Source: an uncultured Castellaniella sp. (GTDB lineage Bacteria; Pseudomonadota; Gammaproteobacteria; Burkholderiales; Burkholderiaceae_B). Taken from it: a stretch of DNA of 64,000 nt. The notes below the pieces were generated by a model, which saw only the letters and a list, made by a program, of their open reading frames with translations, was not told the DNA's origin and did no database searches. Positions 1-9,050 of the stretch are shown piece by piece. The translations under genes were made by a program, and so were the position numbers. Each line of letters starts with the position of its first letter. Positions within the stretch are counted from its first letter, which is position 1. The stretch lies in contig NZ_CALKHS010000001.1 of the NCBI RefSeq assembly GCF_937988725.1, positions 62,001-126,000 of the forward strand, given 5' to 3'.

Positions 1-1
1 C

Positions 2-904
2 GACCTCATCATCTGCGTGGGGGCGCGGTTCGATGACCGCATCACCGGCCGCCTGTCCGACTTCTGCCCGCATGCCGACAAGATCCATCTGGACATCGAT
101 CCGGCTTCGATCAACAAGGTCGTGCGCGCCGACGTGGCGCTGGTGGGCGACTGCTATCCTTTGCTGCGCGCCCTGCACAAGGAACTGGGCCAGTATCCGC
201 AGGAATCCGGCCGCCTGGACGAATGGTGGAAGCGCATCGGGGTGTGGCAGGCCCGCGACTGCCTGCGCGTCGAGCCGTCCGACGAGGTGATCCTGCCCCA
301 GGACCTGATGCAGCGGGTCAACCGCCTGCTGGCGGGGCGCGACGCGGTCGTGTCCACCGACGTGGGCCAGCACCAGATGTGGGCGGCGCAGTACATCCAG
401 CTGGACCACCCGAACCGCTGGCTGACTTCGGGCGGCGCGGGCACCATGGGCTACGGCCTGCCGGCCGCCATCGGGGCGCAGATCGCCCATCCCGACAAGC
501 CCGTGGTCTGCATCAGCGGGGATGCCTCCGTGCTGATGAACATCCAGGAACTGGCCACCGCCATGCAGCACCATGCGCCGGTGAAGCTGGTCCTGTGCAA
601 CAACGGCCACATGGGCATGGTGCGCCAATGGCAGGAACTCATCCACGAGGGGCGCTACAGCCATAGCTACAACGCCTCGATTCCCGACTTCGTCGCCCTG
701 GCCAAAGCCTTCGGCTGGGGCGCCGCGCGGGTGGACCATCCCCGCGACCTGGATGCCGCGCTGGCGGCCTGCATGGCCCACGACGGGCCGTATTTCCTGG
801 ATGTCGCCGTCGTGCCGCTGCAGAACTGCTTCCCCATGATGCCGGCCGGCTACGGGCATCAGCAGGTCATGCTGTCCGAAGACACCTGGTACGTCGAAGA
901 ATGA
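2..904 (+). CDS. Acetolactate synthase-type TPP enzyme, C-terminal part (5' end outside window)
   Basis: The reading frame is open from the window edge, so about half of a typical 550-600 residue protein is missing. The visible 301 residues start inside the central domain (GARFDDRITGRLSDF, as in acetohydroxyacid synthase large subunits). They continue into the TPP-binding domain: GDAS followed by NN about 28 residues later is the GDG...NN Mg-diphosphate motif, and MVRQWQELIHEGRYSHSY is typical of the AHAS large subunit. The family condenses pyruvate with pyruvate or 2-ketobutyrate. No small regulatory subunit (ilvN) follows; the next gene is convergent. The usual GDGS reads GDAS here, so a catabolic paralogue or another 2-oxoacid ligase/decarboxylase is possible. 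Confidence 0.85.
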   Translation, partial: DLIICVGARFDDRITGRLSDFCPHADKIHLDIDPASINKVVRADVALVGDCYPLLRALHKELGQYPQESGRLDEWWKRIGVWQARDCLRVEPSDEVILPQDLMQRVNRLLAGRDAVVSTDVGQHQMWAAQYIQLDHPNRWLTSGGAGTMGYGLPAAIGAQIAHPDKPVVCISGDASVLMNIQELATAMQHHAPVKLVLCNNGHMGMVRQWQELIHEGRYSHSYNASIPDFVALAKAFGWGAARVDHPRDLDAALAACMAHDGPYFLDVAVVPLQNCFPMMPAGYGHQQVMLSEDTWYVEE

Positions 905-909
905 AGGCC

Positions 910-937
910 GCGCCGCCGGCCCTCCGGCCGGCGGCGC
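910..937. terminator. Perfect 12-bp GC hairpin between convergent genes
   Basis: GCGCCGCCGGCC pairs with GGCCGGCGGCGC around a CTCC loop, six bases after the stop of the upstream gene and just before the stop of the convergent aldehyde dehydrogenase gene. There is no T-run on either strand, so it may be a weak or Rho-assisted bidirectional terminator. Confidence 0.5.
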
Positions 938-943
938 CCCGAT

Positions 944-2401
944 TCAGTCCGTGACGCCGTGGCGGATGGCGACGGTCTTCAGGGTGGTGAAACCCAGCAG
1001 GGCCTCGAAGCCCTTTTCCCGGCCGTAGCCGCTGGACTTGACCCCGCCGAAGGGCAGTTCCACCCCGCCGCCGGCGCCGTAATTGTTGATGAACACCTGG
1101 CCGCAGCGCAGTTGCCGCGCCAGCCGCAACTGGCGGGCGCCGTCGCGCGTCCAGACCCCCGCGACCAGGCCGTAGGACGTGCCGTTGGCCAGCGCCAGGG
1201 CCTCGGATTCCGTGCGGAAGGATTGCGCGATCAGGATCGGTCCGAAGATTTCTTCCTGCGCCAATGCGCTGTCCCGGGGCACGTCCCGGAACAGCACGGG
1301 GGCCTGGTAATAGCCCTGGGCCGGCGCGCCCGGCGCGACCTGGCCCCGGGCGGCCTCGGTCAGGCCCTCCGCCTGGGCGGCGGCCAGGATCTGGCGCACG
1401 CGCTCGAACTGCTTCTGGTTCACCAGCGGCCCCAGGTCGGGATCCATGGATGCCGGCCCCGCCCGCAGGCCGCGAAAGCGTTCCGCCAGGCGGGACAGCA
1501 GGGTCTCGTAGCAGCCTTCCTGCACCAGCAGGCGGCTGCCGGCGGAACAGGTCTGGCCGCTGTTCTGGATGATGGCGTTGACGATCACGGGCAGCGCGGC
1601 GTCCAGGTCCGCGTCGTCGAAGACGATCTGCGGCGATTTGCCGCCCAGTTCCAGAACGGCGGGGCAGTGGTGGCGGGCGGCGGCTTCCGCCACCCGCTGC
1701 CCGGTCACGGTGGATCCGGTGAACGAGATGTGGTGGATGCCGGGGTGGGCGCTGAGCGCGGCGCCCGCTTCGTGCCCGTAGCCGGTGACCACGTTCAGCG
1801 CCCCGGCCGGGAAGCCGACGCGGGCGGCCAGTTCCGCCAGGTACAGCGTGGACAGGCTGGCGTCTTCGGCGGGCTTCACCACGCAGGCGTTGCCGGCCGC
1901 CAGGGACGCCCCGACGCTGCGCCCGAAGATCTGCACGGGGTAGTTCCAGGGGATGATGTGGCCCGTCACGCCGTGGGGTTCGCGCACGGTCATGACCGTG
2001 TAGCCGGTCTCATAGGGCAGGGTGTCGCCGTGCAGCTTGTCGCAGGCTCCGGCGTAGAACTCGAAATAGCGGGCCAGGGCCAGCACGTCGTTGCGGGCCG
2101 TGTGCAGGGTCTTGCCCGTGTCCCGGGCCTCGATGCCGGCCAGTTCGTCGGCGTGTTCCAGGACGGCGCGGCCCCAGTCGGCCAGCAGCCGCCCCCGGTC
2201 GCGGGCGCAGGTGCGCGCCCAGGGGCCGTCCAGGCTGTCGCCCATGGCGGCGTGGGCTGCCTGCACCGCCTGGTCGATGTCGGCGGCCGTGCCGCGCGCA
2301 ATCTGCTCGTAGGCCAGTCCGTCCGATGGATCGATGACCGGGATGGTTTGCCCGTCGGTGGCGGGAACTTGGCGATTGGCGATGAAGTGGTGGGCGGGCA
2401 T
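944..2401 (-). CDS. NAD(P)-dependent aldehyde dehydrogenase
   Basis: 485 residues, the usual length for the ALDH superfamily. Visible hallmarks are IIPWNYPV near residue 150, the nucleotide-binding FTGST near 230, LELGGKSP with the catalytic Glu near 255, GQTCSAGSR with the catalytic Cys near 290, and EIFGPIL near 385. It oxidises an aldehyde to the acid; the subgroup resembles betaine-aldehyde/semialdehyde dehydrogenases, but the substrate cannot be read from sequence. The ATG at 2401 (MPAHHFIANRQ) is chosen because upstream codons only continue an Ala/Pro/Arg-rich out-of-gene frame. It is the last gene of the operon and lies 76 bp after the hydroxyacid dehydrogenase gene. Confidence 0.92.
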   Translation of the reverse strand: MPAHHFIANRQVPATDGQTIPVIDPSDGLAYEQIARGTAADIDQAVQAAHAAMGDSLDGPWARTCARDRGRLLADWGRAVLEHADELAGIEARDTGKTLHTARNDVLALARYFEFYAGACDKLHGDTLPYETGYTVMTVREPHGVTGHIIPWNYPVQIFGRSVGASLAAGNACVVKPAEDASLSTLYLAELAARVGFPAGALNVVTGYGHEAGAALSAHPGIHHISFTGSTVTGQRVAEAAARHHCPAVLELGGKSPQIVFDDADLDAALPVIVNAIIQNSGQTCSAGSRLLVQEGCYETLLSRLAERFRGLRAGPASMDPDLGPLVNQKQFERVRQILAAAQAEGLTEAARGQVAPGAPAQGYYQAPVLFRDVPRDSALAQEEIFGPILIAQSFRTESEALALANGTSYGLVAGVWTRDGARQLRLARQLRCGQVFINNYGAGGGVELPFGGVKSSGYGREKGFEALLGFTTLKTVAIRHGVTD

Positions 2402-2477
2402 GCGGTGTTCCGTGAAAGGAGGTTCGGATGCGCCAGCGGCGGCCCGGCGCAGGCCGGCCGACGCTGGCGCGGGGTGT

Positions 2478-3557
2478 TCAGGCCCCGTCGATGTGATCGG
2501 CAATCGCCTGGCCGACGTCGACGGTCTTGGCGTTGCCGCCCATGTCGGGGGTGCGCGGGCCTTCGGCCAGCACGGTTTCGATGGCCCGCATGATGGCCTG
2601 CGAGGCATCGCGGCAGGCGGGCTGCCCCTGGGCGAGATGGTCCAGCATCAGGGCGGCCGACCAGATCTGGCCGACGGGGTTGGCGATGCCGCGCCCGGCG
2701 ATGTCCGGAGCCGAGCCGTGGACGGGTTCGAACAGCGACGGCCAGACGCGGTCGGGGTTCAGGTTGGCCGACGGCGCGATGCCGATGGTGCCGGTGCAGG
2801 CGGGGCCCAGATCCGACAGGATGTCGCCGAACAGGTTCGAGGCCACGATCACGTCGAAGCGGTCAGGGTGCTGCACCATGTGGGCGCAGAGGATGTCGAT
2901 GTGGAATTTGTCCCAGCGGACCTGCGGGTATTCCTGGCCGATGGCGGCGACGCGTTCGTCCCAGAAGGGCATGGTGATGGAAATGCCGTTGGACTTGGTG
3001 GCCGCCGTCAGGTGGCGTTCCGGACGCGACGCCGCGAGTTCGAAGGCATAGCGCAGCACCCGGTCGGCGCCGAAGCGGCTGAAGACCGATTCCTGGATGG
3101 CGATCTCGCGGTCGGTGCCGGCGTACATGCGCCCGCCGGCATTGGAATATTCGCCTTCGGTGTTTTCGCGCACCACCAGGAAATCGATGTCGCCGGGGGC
3201 GCGGTTGGCCAGCGGGCTGGGCACGCCGCGCATCAGCCGGGCCGGCCGCAGATTGACGTACTGGTCGAACTCGCGGCGGATGGTGATGATGGATTCCCAG
3301 ATGGCGACGTGGTCCGGCACCCGGTCTGGGGCGCCGACCGCGCCGAACAGGATCGCGTCGTGCTTGCCGATCCGGTCCTTCCAGTCGGCGGGCATCATCC
3401 GCCCGGTGCGTTCGTAGTGATCGCAGCCCCAGTCGAATGTGTCGAAGTTCAGGTCAAGCCGGAATCGCCGGGCCGCCGCTCGCAGGACTCGCAGGCCCTC
3501 GGCCATGACTTCCACCCCGATGCCGTCGCCGGGGATGACCGCGATTGTCTGAGTCAT
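2478..3557 (-). CDS. Tartrate/D-malate dehydrogenase-type decarboxylating hydroxyacid dehydrogenase
   Basis: 359 residues of the isocitrate/isopropylmalate dehydrogenase fold. Motifs are IAVIPGDGIGVEV at the N terminus, the substrate and metal region VRENTEGEYSN, KSNGI, the metal-binding Asp in SNLFGDILSDL, and the nucleotide-binding loop EPVHGSAPDIAG. The WGCDHYERTG stretch and overall length match the TtuC/DmlA subgroup (tartrate dehydrogenase/decarboxylase, D-malate dehydrogenase). It would oxidise and decarboxylate a 2-hydroxyacid using NAD. The ATG at 3557 gives MTQTIAVIPGDG, the expected N terminus. It sits between the hydratase and ALDH genes of the operon, so its real substrate may be a pathway intermediate. 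Confidence 0.9.
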   Translation of the reverse strand: MTQTIAVIPGDGIGVEVMAEGLRVLRAAARRFRLDLNFDTFDWGCDHYERTGRMMPADWKDRIGKHDAILFGAVGAPDRVPDHVAIWESIITIRREFDQYVNLRPARLMRGVPSPLANRAPGDIDFLVVRENTEGEYSNAGGRMYAGTDREIAIQESVFSRFGADRVLRYAFELAASRPERHLTAATKSNGISITMPFWDERVAAIGQEYPQVRWDKFHIDILCAHMVQHPDRFDVIVASNLFGDILSDLGPACTGTIGIAPSANLNPDRVWPSLFEPVHGSAPDIAGRGIANPVGQIWSAALMLDHLAQGQPACRDASQAIMRAIETVLAEGPRTPDMGGNAKTVDVGQAIADHIDGA

Positions 3558-3682
3558 TTTCTGGATCACGAAAATCAACCAGCTTATGACTCTAGCGGAT
3601 TTTCGGACCGCGCGGTAGTGCGGGGGCGGAGGCCCGGATGCGGCGCGCGCCGCACGGGCCTCCGATGCGAATCCCGCCGCGT

Positions 3683-4477
3683 TTACAGCTGCACTTGCGC
3701 CGAACCGATCCCTTCGAAGGTGACGAGCACGCGCTCGCCCGCCCGGGCTTCCAGGATCCCCACCCAGGTGCCGGTGGTGACGACGGTTCCCGCGGGCACG
3801 ACCTGGCCGTGACGGGTGGCGTGGCGCAGCCAGGCGGGCAGGCACCAGGCGGGCGCTCCCATCGGGTGGGTGCCGCGCCGTTCGACCGCGGGCCGGTCGC
3901 CGATTTCCACGCGGCAGGTCTGTTGCGCCCAGTCGCGCGCCTGCCAGGGGCGCCATTCGCCCAGCACCAGGGCGCCGTGGCACTGCAGATCGGCCAGGCG
4001 CATGAGCGCGGGCGCCTGCATGCACTCCTGCCAGCGCGAATCCACGACCTCGATGGAGACGGTCATGGCGTCGATCAGGGCGCTCGCGCTGGTTTCGTCC
4101 AGCGTTTCGGCGGCGGCCTGGTCGACGTCCCGGCCCAGGCGCAGCGCCACTTCCGCCTCGATGCCCCGCTGATGGAAGGGGAACGCGCCCGCCGTGGCGG
4201 GACTGTTCCAGACGCCGGCCGGCGGCAGCGGCGCGTGCGTGAGAACGGCTTCGCGATTGGGGCCGCCCGATTTCCAGCAGGACGGGGTGTCGGCGCCGAA
4301 CCAGTCGAGTTCCCGGGCGACGGCGGCCTGCACGGCATAGGCCTCGTCCGCCGTGGAAAGCGCGCCGTCGTATCCGCCGGCGGCGATGGTCCGGCCCTGG
4401 CGCCGCGCCAGGACCAGCGCGTCGATGACCGGTTGCAGGGATGCCTGGGAGGGCGTGGAAAGCAGTGTGGAGGACAT
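3683..4477 (-). CDS. Fumarylacetoacetate-hydrolase-fold hydratase (2-keto-4-pentenoate hydratase-like)
   Basis: 264 residues, matching MhpD/HpaH-type hydratases of the FAH superfamily. The metal-binding pattern is visible as GIEAEVALRLGRD (ExE) followed by SIEVVDSR. The N-terminal SCWKSGG corresponds to the usual substrate-site Lys region. Relatives hydrate 2-oxo-alk-4-enoates or decarboxylate 4-oxalocrotonate in meta-cleavage pathways. No ring-cleavage dioxygenase is nearby, so an aromatic pathway is not supported. The ATG at 4477 (MSSTLLSTPSQ) is preferred over a longer frame. It lies 59 bp after the amidase gene in the same operon. Confidence 0.85.
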   Translation of the reverse strand: MSSTLLSTPSQASLQPVIDALVLARRQGRTIAAGGYDGALSTADEAYAVQAAVARELDWFGADTPSCWKSGGPNREAVLTHAPLPPAGVWNSPATAGAFPFHQRGIEAEVALRLGRDVDQAAAETLDETSASALIDAMTVSIEVVDSRWQECMQAPALMRLADLQCHGALVLGEWRPWQARDWAQQTCRVEIGDRPAVERRGTHPMGAPAWCLPAWLRHATRHGQVVPAGTVVTTGTWVGILEARAGERVLVTFEGIGSAQVQL

Positions 4478-4536
4478 GGGTGGGAATTCCGGGGTAGAGA
4501 AAAAAGGTGGGTTGAGTGACGCGATTCGCGTCTCCG

Positions 4537-5946
4537 TCAAAGGTCCGGCCAGCGATGCGCCCAGGGGGCGGCCGCTTCGTAGGCTTCGCCTAGATCCAGC
4601 AACTGGTCGTCGGCGCCGAAGCGCCCGATCATCTGGATGCCGATGGGCAGGCCGCCGGCCGAGGGCGCCACCGGGACGGCCAGCGCCGGCAGCCCGGCCG
4701 CGTTGACCCAGCCCGTGAAGACCGCATGTCCGCGCGGGCCGACCTCCCGGCCGTCGATGACGGGAGGGTAGGCTTCGCGGGCGGGCCAGGGCAGGGCGGC
4801 GGCGGCCGGTGTGACCAGTACATCGTACTGCTCGAATGCCCGTACGCAATCGCGCCGCAGCGTTTCGATGTCTTCCAGCACCGACCACAGGCGCGCCGCG
4901 CTTTGCCGCGCGCCCTGTTCGGCCAGATCGTGGTATTTCTTCGACGCCTGCGCGCGCCATTGCGGAAAGCGTTCGAACATGCGCGCCACGCCCACCTGTC
5001 CGATGATCGGCCAGGCCTGGCTCATGAACGTCAGATCCAGCGGCATGGCGCCTTCCGCGACATCGTGCCCCAGGCCGCCGAGCACGTCCATCGCGCGGCG
5101 GCAGTGATCGGCGATTTCCGGATCCACCGGCGCCCCGTCCAGGGTCGGCACGTACAGGACGCGCAGGGTCTTGCGGCGCGCCATCTGGCGGCTTGCCTCG
5201 GCGGCGCTCAGGGAGCTTCGGTCCGAGGCTCGCGGTCCGCGCAGCGCCTCGAACAGGGCGCGCGCGTCGGCCACCGTCCGGGCCAGCGGGCCCACGACTT
5301 CCAGGTCGAGCAGCAGCGAGGGCAGTCCCCCGCCGCGCGCGATGGAACCAATGGACGGCTTCAGCCCCACCAGTCCGCAGTGGGAGGCGGGCCGGCGGAT
5401 GGACCCGCCGCCGTCGGTGCCCAGCGCGATCGGCGTCACGCCCGCCGCGACGCTCGCGACCGCGCCGCCGCTGGATCCGCCGGGCGTGAGCGCCGTGTTC
5501 CAGGGGTTGACCGTCGCGCCGAACAGCGGATTGTCGGTATAGCCTTCCAGCGCGAATTCCGGCAGGTTGGTCTTGCCGATGATCAGGGCGCCGGCTTCCC
5601 GCAGGCGCGCCACGGGCATTTCGTCGGCATCCGACCGGTGGTCCTTCAGCGCGGGAGAACCCCAGGTCGTCGGCTGATCGCCGGTCTGGATGTTGTCCTT
5701 GATGCTGACGGGAATGCCGTCCAGCGCCGACAGCGGCCGGCCCGCCGCGTGGCGTTCGGCGGACGCCTGCGCGTCGCGCAGCACGGCCTCGTCGCGGCGG
5801 GCGATGACGGCGTTGAGGCGGGGATTCACCGCGTCCAGGCGCTGCAGGCAGGCCCGGGCCGTTTCGGCCGGGGTCAGCGTGCCCTGGCGATATCGCCGGC
5901 TGAGCTCCGCCGCCGACAGATGCCAGATTTCGGACGGTTCGGTCAT
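4537..5946 (-). CDS. Amidase (amidase-signature family)
   Basis: 469 residues with the full Ser-cisSer-Lys triad: Lys in VSIKDN near residue 79, the cis-Ser in PGGSSGGAVAS, and the nucleophile in GTDGGGSIRRPA. The family hydrolyses carboxamides. GatA is unlikely because no gatB or gatC is adjacent and the gene is inside a transport/catabolic operon. A strong ribosome site (AGGAGG, 5 bases before the ATG) supports the start. It lies 16 bp downstream of dctM, so it is probably co-transcribed with the importer and may act on an imported amide. No signal peptide is seen, so it should be cytoplasmic. Confidence 0.92.
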   Translation of the reverse strand: MTEPSEIWHLSAAELSRRYRQGTLTPAETARACLQRLDAVNPRLNAVIARRDEAVLRDAQASAERHAAGRPLSALDGIPVSIKDNIQTGDQPTTWGSPALKDHRSDADEMPVARLREAGALIIGKTNLPEFALEGYTDNPLFGATVNPWNTALTPGGSSGGAVASVAAGVTPIALGTDGGGSIRRPASHCGLVGLKPSIGSIARGGGLPSLLLDLEVVGPLARTVADARALFEALRGPRASDRSSLSAAEASRQMARRKTLRVLYVPTLDGAPVDPEIADHCRRAMDVLGGLGHDVAEGAMPLDLTFMSQAWPIIGQVGVARMFERFPQWRAQASKKYHDLAEQGARQSAARLWSVLEDIETLRRDCVRAFEQYDVLVTPAAAALPWPAREAYPPVIDGREVGPRGHAVFTGWVNAAGLPALAVPVAPSAGGLPIGIQMIGRFGADDQLLDLGEAYEAAAPWAHRWPDL

Positions 5947-5962
5947 GTTTTCCTCCTGGTTT

Positions 5963-7255
5963 CTACATGTGCGCCGGCAGCCAGGTGGCCAGCCCCGGGA
6001 CGGCCATCAGCAGCAGCGTGAACAGAATCATGATGACGGCGTACGGCACCGCGCCCCAGATCGCGTCCTGGATCCCGCCGTTGTCCGGGCGGATGCCATG
6101 GACGACGAACAGGTTCATGCCGACCGGCGGCGTGATCATGCCCAGTTCGCAGACCAGCACGATGAAGATGCCGTACCAGATGGGATCGATGCCCAGCGCC
6201 ATCGCGATCGGATAGGTGATGGGAATCGTGGCCACCTGCATGGACAGCACGTCCATGAACATGCCCAGGATCAGATAGAACACCAGCAGCGCCAGGATCA
6301 GGCCGGTGGCGGAAAAGCCCAGGCCGACCACCCACTTGGTCATCGTCTCGGCCACGCCCGTCAGGCTGATGGTCAGGTTCAGGATGAAGGCGGCGACCAT
6401 GATCAGCAGGATCATGCCGCTGATGCGCGCGCTGGAAATGAAGCAGTTGCGCAGCAGCTCCCAGCTCATCTTGCCCGATTGCCACACGAAGAACAGCGCG
6501 GCCATGACGCCGAGCGCGGCGCTTTCGGTGGTCGTGGCGATCCCGAGGTACAGGCTGCCCATGACCACGCCGAACACGATGGCGGGCGGAATGAAGTGTC
6601 GCAGCAGGCGGATGCGTTCGCCCAGGGGCACCTTTTCCTCGCGCATGGTTTCCTTGTTCCACAGCGCCGATCCGGCGATGTAGAGCATGAAGCACAAGGT
6701 CAGCAGGATGCCGGGGATGATGCCGGCGATGAACAGCTTGCCGATGGAATTGCTGGTGAGCGATCCGTAGACGATCATGTTCAGGCTGGGCGGAATGAGA
6801 ATGCCCAGCGTGCCGCCGGCGGCCAGCGAGCCCAGCGAGGACCGCATGGAGTAGCCCCGCGCCTGGAGCGAGGGCAGCGCGACTGTGCCCACCGTGGCGG
6901 CCGTGGCCACCGAAGACCCCGACGTCGCGGCGAACAGGGCGCTGCTGCCGATGTTGGTGTGCAGCAGGCCGCCGGGCAGGCGGCCCAGCCAGGCCGCCAG
7001 CGTGGTGTACATGCGGTCCGCGATCCCGGAGCGCAGCAGCAGTTCGCCCAGCAGCACGAACAGCGGGATGCAGGTGAGCAGGTTGTCGTTCTGGACGCCC
7101 CACACCACGGGCGCGATGGAATCCAGGAACGGCGCGCCGTAGGCGGCGATGCCCCCCACGATGCCCACCGCGGCCATGGACGTGACAATGGGCAGGCCCA
7201 GCAGCATCATGGCCAGCATGGCGCCGAATCCTAGTGCAATCATGGCAATACTCAT
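5963..7255 (-). CDS. dctM: TRAP transporter large permease, DctM
   Basis: 430 residues, almost entirely hydrophobic, with about a dozen membrane segments. The DctM/ion-transporter hallmarks are GSSVATAATVGTVALP, ASGGTLGILIPPS-like (here AAGGTLGILIPPS) and, near the end, MITPPVGMNLF. It is the ion-coupled translocation subunit of a DctPQM importer. The start MSIAMIALGF has AGGAGG nearby, inside the end of dctQ, and the two genes are separated by 2 bp, which implies translational coupling. It is followed directly by the amidase gene. Confidence 0.95.
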   Translation of the reverse strand: MSIAMIALGFGAMLAMMLLGLPIVTSMAAVGIVGGIAAYGAPFLDSIAPVVWGVQNDNLLTCIPLFVLLGELLLRSGIADRMYTTLAAWLGRLPGGLLHTNIGSSALFAATSGSSVATAATVGTVALPSLQARGYSMRSSLGSLAAGGTLGILIPPSLNMIVYGSLTSNSIGKLFIAGIIPGILLTLCFMLYIAGSALWNKETMREEKVPLGERIRLLRHFIPPAIVFGVVMGSLYLGIATTTESAALGVMAALFFVWQSGKMSWELLRNCFISSARISGMILLIMVAAFILNLTISLTGVAETMTKWVVGLGFSATGLILALLVFYLILGMFMDVLSMQVATIPITYPIAMALGIDPIWYGIFIVLVCELGMITPPVGMNLFVVHGIRPDNGGIQDAIWGAVPYAVIMILFTLLLMAVPGLATWLPAHM

Positions 7256-7257
7256 GA

Positions 7258-7938
7258 TCAGGCCTCCTGCTGGCGCTTGGCCAGATCGTCCAGTTCTTCT
7301 TTCACTTCTTCCTTCACGCTCTTGGGCGAGAACTCGCGCAGCAGATTCGCCTCGTCGCCCGACAGCAGCATCCGGAGCGCGCGCAGGCCGTATGCCGTGG
7401 CGATGGCGGCGAACGCCCCCAGCGAGATGAGCCAGACCGTCTGCGGATAGACCAGCGGGGTGGCCCAGGGCGTGGGCGCGGTGCTGCCGTAGGATGTGGT
7501 GTCGATCAGCACCTGGATCGCGTTCCAGCCGATGAAAAGGCCGAAGGCGGCCAGGCTGATGATGGAGAAGGCGTTGAGCCAGGCCTGCATGCGCTTGGGA
7601 AAGCAGTCCTGGAAGACGTCGACGCGGATGTGGGCGCGGCCGATCAGGGCAAGACTGAAGGCCAGCGTGGAACCGACGGCCAGCGCGTAGCCCCCCAGCT
7701 CGTCCGCTCCCTGGAGCGAGAAGTTGAAGACCTTTCTGGAGATGGTCTCGACGGTCACGATCACGGACAGCGCCAGGAAGATGACCCCGAACAGCGTGCC
7801 GAGCACGGTCTCGACGCGCTCCATGCGCAGGGCGTGCCGCTGGGGGGCGGCCTGGCCGGCCGGCCGCCCCTCCGCGGGACCGCTGCGGTCCGTGGCCACG
7901 AATCGCGGCAGGTTCTTGGAGGGGGCGGCGCTCATCAT
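7258..7938 (-). CDS. dctQ: TRAP transporter small permease, DctQ
   Basis: 226 residues with four predicted membrane segments beginning near residue 45 (ETVLGTLFGVIFLALSVIV), typical of DctQ. It has unusually long hydrophilic ends, a roughly 40-residue N-terminal tail and a charged C-terminal tail (EEVKEELDDLAKRQ). The start at 7938 overlaps the dctP stop by ATGA; a second ATG at 7935 directly follows. It anchors DctM and the binding-protein interaction in the inner membrane. Confidence 0.92.
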   Translation of the reverse strand: MMSAAPSKNLPRFVATDRSGPAEGRPAGQAAPQRHALRMERVETVLGTLFGVIFLALSVIVTVETISRKVFNFSLQGADELGGYALAVGSTLAFSLALIGRAHIRVDVFQDCFPKRMQAWLNAFSIISLAAFGLFIGWNAIQVLIDTTSYGSTAPTPWATPLVYPQTVWLISLGAFAAIATAYGLRALRMLLSGDEANLLREFSPKSVKEEVKEELDDLAKRQQEA

Positions 7939-8978
7939 TTGATCCCCACAACCGGGCCGACGGCCGTTTTCCAGCGTTCGACGCAACCCTTGTTGACCTT
8001 GTCGCAGACTTCGGTCCAGGCGGGCAGCGACACCTTGGTGACCGCGTCCTTCAGCAGCGCCCGGTCGGCGTCGGAGATCGGCACGTCAACCAGCTTGTAT
8101 TTCTTGCCGGTTTCGCAGGCCCGGCCGGCGTTGCAGTTGACCGCGTCCTTGAACAGCGTTTCGGAATAGACCCAGATGTTGTTCGTCAACTCGGTCACCG
8201 CCTTTTGCAGCGTCGCCTGCTGGTCCGGAGACAGCTTCTTCCAGGCCTTCAGGGTGATGGCGTAGCCGTTGACGGCCATCTGGAAACCGATCGCCAGCTG
8301 GTGCGTGGAGACTTCGGGCCAGCCGGACGAATTGGCGGAACTGGGGCCCGTGATGGCGCAGTCGACGACACCCAGCGACAGGGACTGGTGCGTGTCGGCG
8401 AATGAGATCGGCACGGGCGTGCCGCCGATGGTGTCGATGAACTTGGCCAGGTTCTGGTCGTACACGCGGACCTTCAGCCCCTTGATGTCCGCCAGCCCCT
8501 TGATGGGCTTGTTGCAGAACAGGATCTGCGGCCCGAAGGGGAAGGCGCCCAGCAGTTTGACGCCGAACTGCTTCTGCAGCCGTTCGTCGGCCTGAGGGAA
8601 GAAGGCGTCCACGACCTTGCGCGCAGTGGCGTAGTCGGGGTTCAGGCCCACCAGATCGAATCCCAGCAGCGTCGGCTCGTCGCGCGCGTTCTGGGGAAAG
8701 CGCAGCGAGGCGAGCTCGAACAGGCCGGATTTCAGCACCCGCAGCTCTTCGGTGTCTTTGACGCCCAGCGTGTCGATGGGCTTGTAGTCCATCTCGACGG
8801 GCAATCCGGTGGTTTTCCCGAAATTCTCAAAGAATGGCTGCTCTTGCTTCGACTGGATCAGGCCGGTGGCCAGCGGCTGGCCGATGACCCGGAACTTCAG
8901 GGCTTCCGCGGCGGAGGCCCCCGCGCAAAGCCCGGCCACCAGCGCGGCCGTCACCATGATGCGTGCATGTGCTTTCAT
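7935..8978 (-). CDS. dctP: TRAP transporter substrate-binding protein, DctP family
   Basis: 347 residues with a Sec signal peptide (MKAHARIMVTAALVAGLCAGASA, cleavage near residue 23). The conserved carboxylate-binding Arg of DctP proteins is visible in GLKVRVYDQN. It captures an organic acid in the periplasm for DctQM. GAGGAG lies 8 bases before the ATG. Five Cys residues in the C-terminal half (CNAGRACETG, EVCDKVNKGC) are unusual for this family and suggest disulfides. The gene follows the aminotransferase gene by 72 bp and overlaps dctQ. The ligand cannot be inferred. Confidence 0.93.
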   Translation of the reverse strand: MKAHARIMVTAALVAGLCAGASAAEALKFRVIGQPLATGLIQSKQEQPFFENFGKTTGLPVEMDYKPIDTLGVKDTEELRVLKSGLFELASLRFPQNARDEPTLLGFDLVGLNPDYATARKVVDAFFPQADERLQKQFGVKLLGAFPFGPQILFCNKPIKGLADIKGLKVRVYDQNLAKFIDTIGGTPVPISFADTHQSLSLGVVDCAITGPSSANSSGWPEVSTHQLAIGFQMAVNGYAITLKAWKKLSPDQQATLQKAVTELTNNIWVYSETLFKDAVNCNAGRACETGKKYKLVDVPISDADRALLKDAVTKVSLPAWTEVCDKVNKGCVERWKTAVGPVVGIK

Positions 8979-9050
8979 TGTTTTGTCTCCTCGAGGGAAT
9001 GGATTGTGGCGTTTATCGCTGTTTCTGTATATAGGAGGGGTTCAGCGGTG

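Noticed and set aside
959..2593. Long plus-strand open frame opposite the aldehyde dehydrogenase
   Set aside because: Composition is Gly/Ala/Arg/Val/Gln-rich with no family match; it mirrors the real gene in GC-rich DNA.
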